DNA of 64,000 bases from Nocardia higoensis NBRC 100133 (lineage in GTDB: Bacteria; Actinomycetota; Actinomycetes; Mycobacteriales; Mycobacteriaceae): positions 83,642 to 147,641 of the forward strand of contig NZ_BAGA01000138.1 in NCBI RefSeq assembly GCF_000308595.1, written 5' to 3'. The notes under the pieces are model-generated. The model was not told where the DNA came from. It ran no database searches and saw only the letters and a program-made list of their open reading frames with translations. A program made the translations under genes and the position numbers. The stretch's first letter is position 1; each line of letters starts with the position of its first letter. Of this stretch, positions 16,522 through 24,561 are shown piece after piece.

Positions 16522-18099
16522 TCAGTCGAAGGGAGATCGGTCGACAGCGCAACCGGTGTCCTCGGGCGGCGGCAACGCGGTGAACAGGTACTCCCGCTTG
16601 ACCTGTTCGGCGCAGGTGCTCGGCGCGTACATGGTGCTGTGGCCCGCGCCTTCGACGATCACCACCCGCGCGTCGGCCAGTTGCGCGGCGCCCGCCCGCG
16701 CTCCGGGCAACGGGGTCGCGGGGTCGTAGCGAGTGTTGAGCACCAGGATCGGGGCGGCGGTGCGGCGATTCCACGGGCCGGTGTAGCGATCGGGGTCCGG
16801 GCCGGGCCAGAACGCGCAGGCGGTACTGCTGAAGACCGCGATCCGGCCGAAGTAGGGCACGCGCTGGTCTTCGGAGATCGCGGCGCGGCTGTAGGCGGCC
16901 GGGTCGGTCGGGACGGTGCTGTCGGCGCACTGGATCGCGTGGTACGCCTCGGTCCGGTTGCCGGGGTAGGGGCCGCCACTCGCCACCGGCAGCACACCCT
17001 GGACGGTGGTGCCCGCGTCGAACAACCGTTGCAGCAGGGTCGCGAGGGCGGGGTAATTCGACGACTGCGAGAGGCTCGACGCGGCGCCGAGGACCGCCGC
17101 GTAGGTCCACGCCTCGCCATCGAGGCGAATAGGTGCCAGCCGAGCGCGCTCGGCCAGCACCGTCCATTTGGACTTCGGATCGCCGGCCGAGAAAGCGCAC
17201 CGGGGTCCGGCGGCGGCGCATTGCCGCAGGAATTCGTCGAAGGTGGCGGCGATTCCGGCGGCGACATTCTGCCTGGCGTCCAGCGGAACGGCCGATCCCT
17301 GGTCCCCGTGGCCGGTGACATTGCCCTCGAAGTCCAGCGAACCGTCGAACGCCATCGCCCGCACCCGGCTCGGGAACATGTTCGCGTAGATCGCGCCGAC
17401 CTGCGTCCCGTAGGAAATACCGTGGTAGGTGAGTTCCGGGTCGCCCACGGCGCGCCGCAACAGGTCCAGATCCCGCGCCGTGTCGACGGTCGACACGTGA
17501 TCCAGGATCCGGCCCGCATGCCGAGTGCACCGCTCGGCGAACTCCCGGGACCAGGCGAAGAACGGCGCCTCTTCGCCCGGCACGGTCGGCAGCTCGGGCA
17601 TGGCACCCAGGAACGCGCGCTGCTCCTCGGCGTCGGCGAAACAATCGACCGGCGAGCTGCGCGCCACCCCGCGCGGATCCCAGGACACCAGATCGAACCG
17701 TGCGCGCAATTCCTCCGAGAACAACCACGGCCAACGCGCCCGCTCCCGTAACCGATCCACGCCGGACGGCCCGGGGCCGCCGAAATTCACGAACAACGTC
17801 CCGATACGCCGCCCCGGATCGGTCGCGGGCAGTTTGATCACCGCCAATTCGATCTGCTCGCCACCGGGTTCGCGGTAATCCAACGGCACCCGGGCGGAGG
17901 AACACTCGAATCCGTCCGCGCAATCGGCCCAGTGGAATTCCGGCGTCTGCGCATTCTCGGCGAGTTGATCCATATAGGGATCGACACCGTCCCCGGCCGC
18001 CGCGAATCCCGGCGCACCGAGCACTCCCACCCCGACCACCAACACCGAAATCGCCACCCGGAACCAGCGAGAACCATTGGCTCCCAACGACAGAACCAA
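16522..18099 (-). CDS. Exported alpha/beta-hydrolase, TAP-like tripeptidyl aminopeptidase/esterase
   Basis: The protein has 525 residues if translation starts at TTG 18099, which has a perfect AGGAGG eight bases upstream. A longer frame upstream gives an unlikely arginine-rich leader. The chosen start yields a signal peptide (hydrophobic VAISVLVVGVGVLG, then APGFAAAG). The alpha/beta-hydrolase core has FVNFGGPGPSG as oxyanion region, nucleophile elbow YHGISYGTQVGA, the acid in NTRYDPATP and the base in EGAGHSTM. The C-terminal TAP-like segment covers the triad. Relatives include mycobacterial CaeA/Hip1-type and Streptomyces Slp proteases, which clip short peptides or esters outside the cell. 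The natural substrate is unknown. Confidence 0.82.
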   Translation of the reverse strand: MVLSLGANGSRWFRVAISVLVVGVGVLGAPGFAAAGDGVDPYMDQLAENAQTPEFHWADCADGFECSSARVPLDYREPGGEQIELAVIKLPATDPGRRIGTLFVNFGGPGPSGVDRLRERARWPWLFSEELRARFDLVSWDPRGVARSSPVDCFADAEEQRAFLGAMPELPTVPGEEAPFFAWSREFAERCTRHAGRILDHVSTVDTARDLDLLRRAVGDPELTYHGISYGTQVGAIYANMFPSRVRAMAFDGSLDFEGNVTGHGDQGSAVPLDARQNVAAGIAATFDEFLRQCAAAGPRCAFSAGDPKSKWTVLAERARLAPIRLDGEAWTYAAVLGAASSLSQSSNYPALATLLQRLFDAGTTVQGVLPVASGGPYPGNRTEAYHAIQCADSTVPTDPAAYSRAAISEDQRVPYFGRIAVFSSTACAFWPGPDPDRYTGPWNRRTAAPILVLNTRYDPATPLPGARAGAAQLADARVVIVEGAGHSTMYAPSTCAEQVKREYLFTALPPPEDTGCAVDRSPFD

Positions 18100-18239
18100 C
18101 GAAAAGTCCTCCTGCTGCAGATCGCCGAACCCCCGTGATCCTGTCACATCGGCATCGGCGACCACCTCGTCGGAGCAGACGCGACGCCGAGCCGCAGCGG
18201 CTGTCCGGCGGTGTCCGACGACCATCGACGAGAACGACG

Positions 18240-18280
18240 ACGGCCCGGCGTGGAAGGTAGTCCTTCGCACGCCGGGCCGT
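18240..18280 (-). terminator. Terminator hairpin after the ABC exporter operon
   Basis: A 13-bp perfect stem (ACGGCCCGGCGTG with its complement at 18268-18280) encloses a second small stem GAAGG-tagt-CCTTC. It lies downstream of the minus-strand ABC permease and before the hydrolase. No T-run is present, as is common in GC-rich actinobacteria. Nothing else is recognised in the rest of the 18100-18393 gap. Confidence 0.6.
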
Positions 18281-18393
18281 TCGGGGCGCGATCACCGGGC
18301 AGTGGTGACCGCGCCGACGCGGAGCGGACCTCCCGACAAGGTCGCATCCGCGATCCCCGGGCGGCGAGGGCGCTGCCCGGGAGGCTTGTTGTG

Positions 18394-19194
18394 TCAGGCG
18401 TCGCGCCTGTTGACCACGACCACCGCGGCGGTGAAGACGATCGCGACGAAGGCTGTGAAGTACAGGAGCGCGGCCCAGGCTCCCCAGTGCCAGGGCAAGC
18501 CGGTGTCCTCCATGCCGAGGAAGCGGTTCGCGTTCTGGAACGGCAGGAACACCTGAATATTACGTCCGTACTTACCGAACGCGCCGACAATCGGTTCGAT
18601 GAGCACCGGCCAGACGATCAACAGGGAGATCGCGCCCGCCGACTGGCGGATGAGCGCGCCGACACCGACCGAGAGCACGGCCACCAGGGCGATGAAGATC
18701 GGGACCGCGTAGAAGATCTTGGTATCGCCGTCGGTGAGGCTGAGATTCACCCCGACCTCGTCGGTGGTGACCACCTTCAGGATCAGGAAGCTCAGGAAGG
18801 TGAGCACCCCCGACAGCACGGCCGCGCCGACCGCGAGCATCCCGGCCTTGGTGGCCAGCACCGCGGTCCGGTTCGGCACGGCCAGGAAGGTGGCGCGCAT
18901 GGTGCCGAAGCGATATTCGCTGGTCACGGCCAGCGCGCACATGATCATGATGAGGATGTAGCCGAAGCCGGGCAGGAAGGCCGCGCCGGTGATGCCGAGC
19001 GCGGAGAGCACATTGTCGGCCAGCGGCGGTTCCGGCGCGATGGACGGATCGTCCTTCCACGCGTTCATGGTGACGTTGAGCAGCAGGCCGAACAGCGCGG
19101 TGATGCCGAGAGAGAACACGATCGCCAGGCCGGTGCACCACCAGGGCGATCGGGTGGAGGTCAGTTTGATTCGTTCCGCGGCCAATACGCTCAT
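18394..19194 (-). CDS. ABC-2 type exporter permease
   Basis: The protein has 266 residues; its ATG overlaps the stop of the ATPase gene (ATGA). Six hydrophobic segments are visible: ~22-42, ~70-95, ~105-130, ~150-175, ~185-205 and ~235-258. The pattern with MSVLAAERIKLTSTRSPWW at the start is typical of ABC-2 permeases that pair with a single cytosolic ATPase to export drugs, lipids or peptides. The motif SEYRFGTMRATFLAVPNR is common in these proteins. The substrate cannot be inferred. The gene ends the two-gene operon, followed by a hairpin. Confidence 0.85.
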   Translation of the reverse strand: MSVLAAERIKLTSTRSPWWCTGLAIVFSLGITALFGLLLNVTMNAWKDDPSIAPEPPLADNVLSALGITGAAFLPGFGYILIMIMCALAVTSEYRFGTMRATFLAVPNRTAVLATKAGMLAVGAAVLSGVLTFLSFLILKVVTTDEVGVNLSLTDGDTKIFYAVPIFIALVAVLSVGVGALIRQSAGAISLLIVWPVLIEPIVGAFGKYGRNIQVFLPFQNANRFLGMEDTGLPWHWGAWAALLYFTAFVAIVFTAAVVVVNRRDA

Positions 19195-20171
19195 CGGAGC
19201 GCACCTCCCATCGCTGCGATCTGCGCGCCGGGTCCCGGCACGCCCACCTGGTCGGCGCCTTCGCCGTGATACTGCACCGAGCCGCCGGTCATCCGCATGA
19301 ACGCCTCCTCCAGCGAGGCGCGCTGCGGGGACAGCTCGAACAGGGTGATGTTGTTCTTGCTCGCCAGCGTGCCGACCGCGTCGCTGGTCACGCCGGCCAC
19401 CAGCAGCGCGGGGCCGTCCGCACCGGCGCCGTCCTCGCGCACGGTCAGGTTCTCCGAGGTCAGCACGCTGCGCAGTTCGTCGAGCTGCGGGCTGCGGACC
19501 CGGACGCTCTGCTCGGAAGCGCGCTCGATGAACTCCTTGGTGGTGGTGTCGGAGATGAGCTTGCCGCGGCCGATCACCACCAGGTGCTCGGCGGTCTGCG
19601 CCATCTCCGAGAGCAGGTGGCTCGACACCAGAACCGTGCGGCCCTCGGCGGCCAGGCGCTGCATGAACCGGCGGATCCACAGGATGCCCTCGGGATCGAG
19701 GCCGTTCACCGGCTCGTCGAACAGCAGCACCTTCGGATCGCCGAGCAGCGCGCCCGCCAGGCCCAGCCGCTGGGACATGCCGAGGGAGAACCCGCCCGCG
19801 CTGCGACCCGCGACCTCGGTCAGGCCGACCAGCCGCAGCACCTCCTCGACTCGCGACTTCTCGATGCCGTTGGACGCGGCCAGCCATTGCAGGTGGGCGC
19901 GCGCCGAACGATTCGGGTGCACCCATTTGGCGTCGAGCAACGCGCCGACGGTGCGCAGCGGGTTCTCGATCTCGTGGTACGGCTTGCCGTCGATGAGCGC
20001 GGTGCCCGCCGTCGGCCGGTCCAGGCCGAGGATCATCCGCATCGTCGTCGACTTGCCCGCGCCGTTGGGTCCGAGGAAGCCCGTCACCTGTCCGGGCCGG
20101 ACGGTGAAGGTGAGATCCTCGACGGCGGCGGTCCGGCCGTAATGTTTGGTCAGACCCCTCACTTCGATCAT
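19191..20171 (-). CDS. ABC transporter ATP-binding protein
   Basis: The protein has 326 residues from ATG 20171 (MIEVRGLTKHYG); another ATG four codons upstream is possible. Walker A is GPNGAGKST, the signature helix is a variant (AGGFSLGMSQRLG), and Walker B is VLLFDEPVNGLD with a downstream switch histidine in VSSHLL. The ~100-residue C-terminal extension matches the DrrA/BcrA type of exporter ATPases. It powers the membrane subunit encoded by the overlapping next gene. No regulator is adjacent. Confidence 0.88.
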   Translation of the reverse strand: MIEVRGLTKHYGRTAAVEDLTFTVRPGQVTGFLGPNGAGKSTTMRMILGLDRPTAGTALIDGKPYHEIENPLRTVGALLDAKWVHPNRSARAHLQWLAASNGIEKSRVEEVLRLVGLTEVAGRSAGGFSLGMSQRLGLAGALLGDPKVLLFDEPVNGLDPEGILWIRRFMQRLAAEGRTVLVSSHLLSEMAQTAEHLVVIGRGKLISDTTTKEFIERASEQSVRVRSPQLDELRSVLTSENLTVREDGAGADGPALLVAGVTSDAVGTLASKNNITLFELSPQRASLEEAFMRMTGGSVQYHGEGADQVGVPGPGAQIAAMGGALR

Positions 20172-20225
20172 GGGCACCAGCATTCCCTACCGAGGGGCCT
20201 TCCGCGTCACCACTCAGGGGTGGAA

Positions 20226-20251
20226 TCCGGTCATCCTCGAGAATGACCGGA
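20226..20251 (-). terminator. Hairpin after thiG
   Basis: A 9-bp perfect stem (TCCGGTCAT with ATGACCGGA) and 8-base loop lie 12 bases beyond the thiG stop and upstream of the ABC ATPase gene. This fits a terminator of the thiO-thiS-thiG operon. Confidence 0.5.
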
Positions 20252-20262
20252 GTCCCGGCCGT

Positions 20263-21087
20263 CTAAGGGGTCAGTGGGGAAGAGGCCTGAGCCCAGAAGC
20301 GCTTCGGAATGCGGCCCGCCTGCCGGGCGAGCAGGCCCGCGCGCACGGCGGCGGCCATCGCGGCGGCCATCAGCGGGGGCTGCTTGGCGCGGGTGACGGC
20401 GGTGGCCAGCAGTACGGCCGAGCAGCCGAGTTCCATGGCCAGGGCGGCGTCGCTGGCGGTGCCGATGCCCGCGTCGAGGATCACCGGGACGCCCGCCGCG
20501 GCCACGATCATCTCGATATTGTGCGGATTGCCGATGCCGAGCCCGGTGCCGATGGGGGCGCCGAGCGGCATGACGGCCGCGCAGCCTGCGTCCTCGAGAC
20601 GGCGGGCCAGGACGGGGTCGTCGTTGGTGTAGGGCAGGACCGTGAAACCGGCATCGACGAGTTGCTCTGCGGCGGTGAGCAATTCGATCGAGTCGGGCAG
20701 CAGGGTGCGCTCGTCGGCAACGACCTCGAGCTTGACCCAGGTGGTGCCCAGCGCCTCGGCGGCCAGTTGCGCGGTGAGCACGGCCTCGGCGGCCGTGCGG
20801 CAGCCCGCGGTATTGGGCAGCGGCATGATGTCCAGGCGCTTCAGCAGATCGAGCACGCCGGTGCCGCCCGCGGCGTCGACGCGGCGCATGGCGACGGTGG
20901 TCAGCTCGGTGCCGGAGGCGATCAGCGCCTCCTCCAGCACGGTGAGATTCTCCGCGCCGCCGGTGCCCATGATGAGCCGGGAGCCGAATTCGCGGTCGGC
21001 GATGCGCAGCGGCGGCAGGGCGCCCGCCGCCGTTGCCGGATCGGACAACCCGGGACCGGACAACCCGGAATGGGACAGCTCAGCCAC
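20263..21087 (-). CDS. thiG: Thiazole synthase ThiG
   Basis: The protein has 274 residues and starts at a GTG lying inside the end of thiS (8-base overlap). It forms the thiazole ring of thiamine from 1-deoxy-xylulose 5-phosphate, ThiS-thiocarboxylate and the dehydroglycine supplied by ThiO. It is a TIM barrel with FGSRLIMGTGGAENL at the start, the Schiff-base lysine in WVKLEVVAD, the phosphate-binding loops PLGAPIGTGLGIGN and ILDAGIGTASDAALAMELG, and the C-terminal VTRAKQPPLMAAAM. It is the last gene of thiO-thiS-thiG, the same order as in mycobacteria. Confidence 0.95.
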   Translation of the reverse strand: MAELSHSGLSGPGLSDPATAAGALPPLRIADREFGSRLIMGTGGAENLTVLEEALIASGTELTTVAMRRVDAAGGTGVLDLLKRLDIMPLPNTAGCRTAAEAVLTAQLAAEALGTTWVKLEVVADERTLLPDSIELLTAAEQLVDAGFTVLPYTNDDPVLARRLEDAGCAAVMPLGAPIGTGLGIGNPHNIEMIVAAAGVPVILDAGIGTASDAALAMELGCSAVLLATAVTRAKQPPLMAAAMAAAVRAGLLARQAGRIPKRFWAQASSPLTP

Positions 21088-21298
21088 CCTGGACCGCCGT
21101 CAGCACCTCGATCGACCAGCCGCGGCCGACCTGCTCGTCCCAGCGCGACTTCGGGAAGACCGCGCCGTCCACGGCCACGGCCACACCCTGGCAGGGCAGC
21201 GTCAGACGCTCGAGCAGCTCCCTGATGGTCAGCGGCTCGGGGAACTCGTGGTCCTCGCCGTTCACCGTGACACCGATGGGGATGGACATGGCGGTCAT
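21080..21298 (-). CDS. thiS: Sulfur carrier protein ThiS
   Basis: The protein has 72 residues with a ubiquitin-like beta-grasp fold (VTVNGEDHEFP at the start) and the diagnostic C-terminal Gly-Gly, which is adenylated and thiocarboxylated to donate sulfur to ThiG. Its ATG overlaps the thiO stop (ATGA); an ATG three codons in is an alternative start. Both ends overlap neighbours, so translation of thiO, thiS and thiG is tightly coupled. Confidence 0.93.
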   Translation of the reverse strand: MTAMSIPIGVTVNGEDHEFPEPLTIRELLERLTLPCQGVAVAVDGAVFPKSRWDEQVGRGWSIEVLTAVQGG

Positions 21299-22389
21299 CG
21301 AACTCCTCCTGTGACGGACGGCGACGCGGTGGACGACGTCGCGGTGAAGCGGTGCGGGTCGGCGCCCGCGGCCTCGGGCAGTATGTCCCCGGCGAGCAGG
21401 GCGAGGGTCGCGTCGACGGTCAGCGGGACGGCGAGCATGCCGTTACGACCGTGACCGGTGGAGGCGACGACCTTGTCGGTGAGCCTGCCGATGAGCGGCA
21501 GATTGTCCGGGGTGCCAGGACGCAGGCCGGCGGAGGCCTCGGCCAGCTCGTATTCGCCGATGGCCGGGAATATCGCCTCGGCATCGGCGATCAGGTCGCG
21601 CACGCCCGCGACGGTGACGGTGGTGTCGAAGCCCACCTCGTACTGGGTGGCGCCGACGACCATCCCGTGCGCGCGAGGCACCAGATAGACCGGGCGGCCG
21701 TGCACCCTGGCACGGATCACCCTGGTCGGCGCGGGCGCGACGCCGGGGCGATGCCGCAAGCGCAAGATCTCGCCCTTGACCGGACGCACCGGCAGGTCCG
21801 GCCACAACCCGCCGGACGCGGCGCCCGCGGCGACGATCACCTGGTCGAAGTCCAGCGCGGCGGGATCGGTCACGGCGTGCTCGCGCAGCTCGACCCCGGC
21901 GGCCACCGCGGCGTCGCGCAACGCACCGAACAGCAGCCGGTTGTCGATGGCGGGCTCGCTCGACAGCAGCCCGGCGCGGATCGTCCTGGCCAGGGCGGGT
22001 TCGAGTTCGCGCACCCCGGCGCGATCGAGCAGCCGCAGGTGGTGGCCGCGCTCGCCCACCCAGTCGGCGACCGTGCGCAGGTCGGCAGCATCGGCGGCGT
22101 CGAGCGCGACGGTCAGGGTCTCGTCGGCGACGAAGACGGCCACGCCGGTGGCGGCCTCCACCCGCGCGGCGAATTCCGGCCAGCGGGCCAGCGAGGCCGC
22201 GCCGAATCCGAGAACGCTGTCCTCCCCCGGCCAGCCCTCCGACAGCGGGGCGAGCATGCCGCCCGCCACCCGGGACGCGCCCGAGCCCGCGGCGGCGTCG
22301 AACAGCGTGACCTGCCACCCGACCTCGGCGGCCCGCCAGGCCACCGCGAATCCGATGGCACCGCCGCCGACGACGGCCAGAGTCCGCAT
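21295..22389 (-). CDS. thiO: Glycine oxidase ThiO
   Basis: The protein has 364 residues. The ATG at 22389 has AGGTGG at the right distance; an upstream in-frame GTG is not preferred. It is a D-amino-acid-oxidase-type flavoprotein: LAVVGGGAIGFAVAW binds FAD, and GLRPGTPDNLPLIGR with STGHGRNGML is the C-terminal FAD motif. It oxidises glycine to iminoglycine (dehydroglycine) for thiazole formation. It is first of the thiO-thiS-thiG operon and divergent from thiE, with only 88 bases between the start codons. I did not find a complete TPP riboswitch in front of it. Confidence 0.93.
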   Translation of the reverse strand: MRTLAVVGGGAIGFAVAWRAAEVGWQVTLFDAAAGSGASRVAGGMLAPLSEGWPGEDSVLGFGAASLARWPEFAARVEAATGVAVFVADETLTVALDAADAADLRTVADWVGERGHHLRLLDRAGVRELEPALARTIRAGLLSSEPAIDNRLLFGALRDAAVAAGVELREHAVTDPAALDFDQVIVAAGAASGGLWPDLPVRPVKGEILRLRHRPGVAPAPTRVIRARVHGRPVYLVPRAHGMVVGATQYEVGFDTTVTVAGVRDLIADAEAIFPAIGEYELAEASAGLRPGTPDNLPLIGRLTDKVVASTGHGRNGMLAVPLTVDATLALLAGDILPEAAGADPHRFTATSSTASPSVTGGVR

Positions 22390-22477
22390 GTTTTCCACCT
22401 ACCTGATCGGCGTCGCATATCGGCACGGGAACGCCCTGTGCTCGCTTCCCCACCGTAGCGCGGCTACCGTCTGTGAC

Positions 22478-23182
22478 GTGCAACCCTCCCACCCGAACCG
22501 CCCCCTGCCGCCCCGTGAGCGCCTGGCCACCGCGCGGCTCTACCTGTGCACCGACGCGCGCCGGGAAAAGGGCGATCTGGCCAGGTTCGCCGACGCCGCC
22601 TTCGCCGGTGGCGTCGACATCATCCAGCTCAGGGACAAGGGCTCGGCAGGCGAAGCCGAGTTCGGCACCCTGGAAGCCAAGGCCGAACTGGGCGCGCTCG
22701 CCGAACTCAAGGCCGTCGCGCGCAGGCACGGCGGACTCGTGGCGGTCAACGACCGCGCCGATATCGCACTGGCCGCCGGCGCCGACGTCCTGCACCTCGG
22801 CCAGGGCGACCTACCGCCCGCCTACGCCCGCCGCATCCTCGGCCCCGACGTGGTGATCGGCCGCTCCACCCACAACCGCGCCCAAGCCGGCCTCGCCGCC
22901 ATCGACGAGAGCATCGACTACTTCTGCACCGGCCCGGTGTGGACCACCCCGACCAAACCCGGCCGCCAAGCAGCCGGCCTGGATCTGGTCCGCTCCACCG
23001 CCGAGTCCCATCCCACCCTCCCCTGGTTCGCCATCGGCGGGGTCGACGCCGAGCGGCTGCCCGAGGTGCTGGCGGCCGGCGCGCAGCGCATCGTCGTGGT
23101 CCGCGCGATCACCGAAGCCCGCGATCCGGAAGCCGCGGCCCGCGAACTCAAGGACGCTCTGGTGGCCAACGCCGCACAGTGA
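22478..23182 (+). CDS. thiE: Thiamine-phosphate synthase ThiE
   Basis: The protein has 234 residues from GTG 22478. It joins hydroxymethylpyrimidine pyrophosphate and thiazole phosphate to make thiamine phosphate. TIM-barrel landmarks are ARLYLCTDAR, VDIIQLRDKGSAGE, the pyrophosphate site VAVNDRADIALAAGAD, VLHLGQGDLP, IGRSTHN, YFCTGPVWTTPTKPG and FAIGGVDAERLPEVLAAGA. It is divergent from thiO. The stop overlaps a GTG that begins a broken acetyltransferase. No clear Shine-Dalgarno is visible. Confidence 0.94.
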   Translation: MQPSHPNRPLPPRERLATARLYLCTDARREKGDLARFADAAFAGGVDIIQLRDKGSAGEAEFGTLEAKAELGALAELKAVARRHGGLVAVNDRADIALAAGADVLHLGQGDLPPAYARRILGPDVVIGRSTHNRAQAGLAAIDESIDYFCTGPVWTTPTKPGRQAAGLDLVRSTAESHPTLPWFAIGGVDAERLPEVLAAGAQRIVVVRAITEARDPEAAARELKDALVANAAQ

Positions 23183-23575
23183 CACCCGAGCTCGTCGCGC
23201 CGACCACCCGCTTACACGCGGCGTGGCTGCGGGCGCATCGGGAATGGGGGCCGGCACTCCACGAAGACGGCCACGTGCTCGGGCGGCATCGCGCTCAGGC
23301 ACGGGAACGGAGAGCTCGTGCGGCGCGTCGGCCACATCGGCTACGGCATCAGGCCGTCGGCGCGCGGGCGCGGCCTGGCTACCTGGGCTCTCGGCCGAAT
23401 CCTCGATCAGGCGCGCACGCTGCGCATGGACCACGTGTTGCTGGTCTGCGCGACGGACAATGTCGCCTCGGCGAGGACGATCGAGCGGAACGGGGGCGCG
23501 TTCGAAGGCCTCGTGGACACCGGCCTCGGTCCGGTGCGGCGCTACCGGATCACGCTCACCGGCACGGCCGAGTAG
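23179..23575 (+). pseudogene. GNAT acetyltransferase with internal deletion and frameshift
   Basis: A first frame from GTG 23179 (overlapping the thiE stop) reads TPELVAPTTRLHAAWLRAHR and then LHEDG. The sequence then jumps frame into GGIALRHGNGELVRRVGHIG, YGIRPSARGRGLATWAL and DNVASARTIERNGGAFEG. These are the acetyl-CoA binding motif A and C-terminal motif B of a GNAT acetyltransferase. In an intact protein of this type about 45-60 more residues would lie between the two parts, so an internal deletion that also shifted the frame has inactivated the gene. A 23318 start could produce only the C-terminal half, which is unlikely to work. Confidence 0.7.
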
Positions 23576-23585
23576 CCCGGCGAGC

Positions 23586-24275
23586 TCAGGCGAGGATCTG
23601 GCGGACGGTCATCAGCAGGGTGGATACCGATGCCGCGGACTCGCCTTCCTGGGCGGAGACGATGCGGGCGTCGCCGCCGGGACCGTCGGGATCGGTGTGC
23701 AGCCAGACGAACCCCTGGTCGGCGAGGTCGACCGTGCGGGGCAGGGCGGCGGCGATCGCGTCGGCGTCACGGCCGTCGGAGTCGAGTTCGTCCAGCAGGG
23801 CGCGGGCCGGGGTGGCGCGCAGGGCGGGCCACGCGGCGGCGAAGCCGGGGTGCAGGGGGCGGTCGGTGACCTCGTCCTCGGGAACCCAGGCGAGTTCGAG
23901 GCTCTCGCGGTTGGCGCTGGTCTCGAGGGTGGACGGAGCGTCGGCGACGACGGTGGTGTAGGTCCAGCCGCTGGGCACCGATGCCGTCACCCGCTCGGCG
24001 CGCACGCGGATCTCGGTGTGCGCGATGCCCGCTTCCTCCTCGGCTTCGCGGACCGCGGCGTGCACCGAGGATTCGTGGCTGTCCTTGGCGCCGCCGGGCA
24101 GCGCCCAGGTGCCGCCCTGGTGGCTCCAGGGGGCGCGGTGCTGCAGGAGCACGGCCGAGCCTCCACCTGCGAGCGGGGCTCGCAGCAACAATCCGGCAGC
24201 ACCGTACTTACCCCAGTGCCGTAGGCCGTCCGGGCCGATGGACCACCCGTCGCCGTCACCACGCATCGCAACCAT
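23586..24275 (-). CDS. mutT3: Nudix hydrolase MutT3
   Basis: The protein has 229 residues. The Nudix box is complete: G-x5-E-x7-REAEEEAGI (starting GGAKDSHESS). The family hydrolyses nucleoside diphosphates linked to another group; MutT3 is annotated for clean-up of 8-oxo-dGTP-type nucleotides. The preceding WGKYGAAGLLLRAP and QHRAPWSHQGGTWALPGG form the usual N-terminal strand region. A ~90-residue C-terminal extension (about 140-229) is conserved in position with the actinobacterial protein. It lies between thiE and the glnX operon, as in M. tuberculosis. The ATG at 24275 is the first plausible start; 24266 is an alternative. Confidence 0.88.
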   Translation of the reverse strand: MVAMRGDGDGWSIGPDGLRHWGKYGAAGLLLRAPLAGGGSAVLLQHRAPWSHQGGTWALPGGAKDSHESSVHAAVREAEEEAGIAHTEIRVRAERVTASVPSGWTYTTVVADAPSTLETSANRESLELAWVPEDEVTDRPLHPGFAAAWPALRATPARALLDELDSDGRDADAIAAALPRTVDLADQGFVWLHTDPDGPGGDARIVSAQEGESAASVSTLLMTVRQILA

Positions 24276-24561
24276 CCTGTTCCGCCCACGGCACACCACC
24301 CCCCTCGCACCCGCTCCGGGGGTGTACAACGCGCCGCGGCATCGATAGGACCACAATAAACTGCGATGCAGGCGCACGGCCGGGACGCGGACCGCGGAGG
24401 TGGACGGATGACACGGGCGGGAAGCGGCGCCGGCGCGTGGGCCGAATCGAAGACCGGGGAAGATCCGGGCGCCGAGGCAGACGCGCAGGCGGAGACGGCA
24501 AGTCGGGGGCGGACGGGCCGGCCCCGGGGCGGGGGGCGGGCGAGAGCCGGGACGGACCGGG

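Noticed and set aside
22300..22480. Complete TPP riboswitch for thiO-thiS-thiG or thiE
   Set aside because: The CUGAGA half of the thi-box is missing on both strands; only a 3'-half resemblance is kept as a weak finding.
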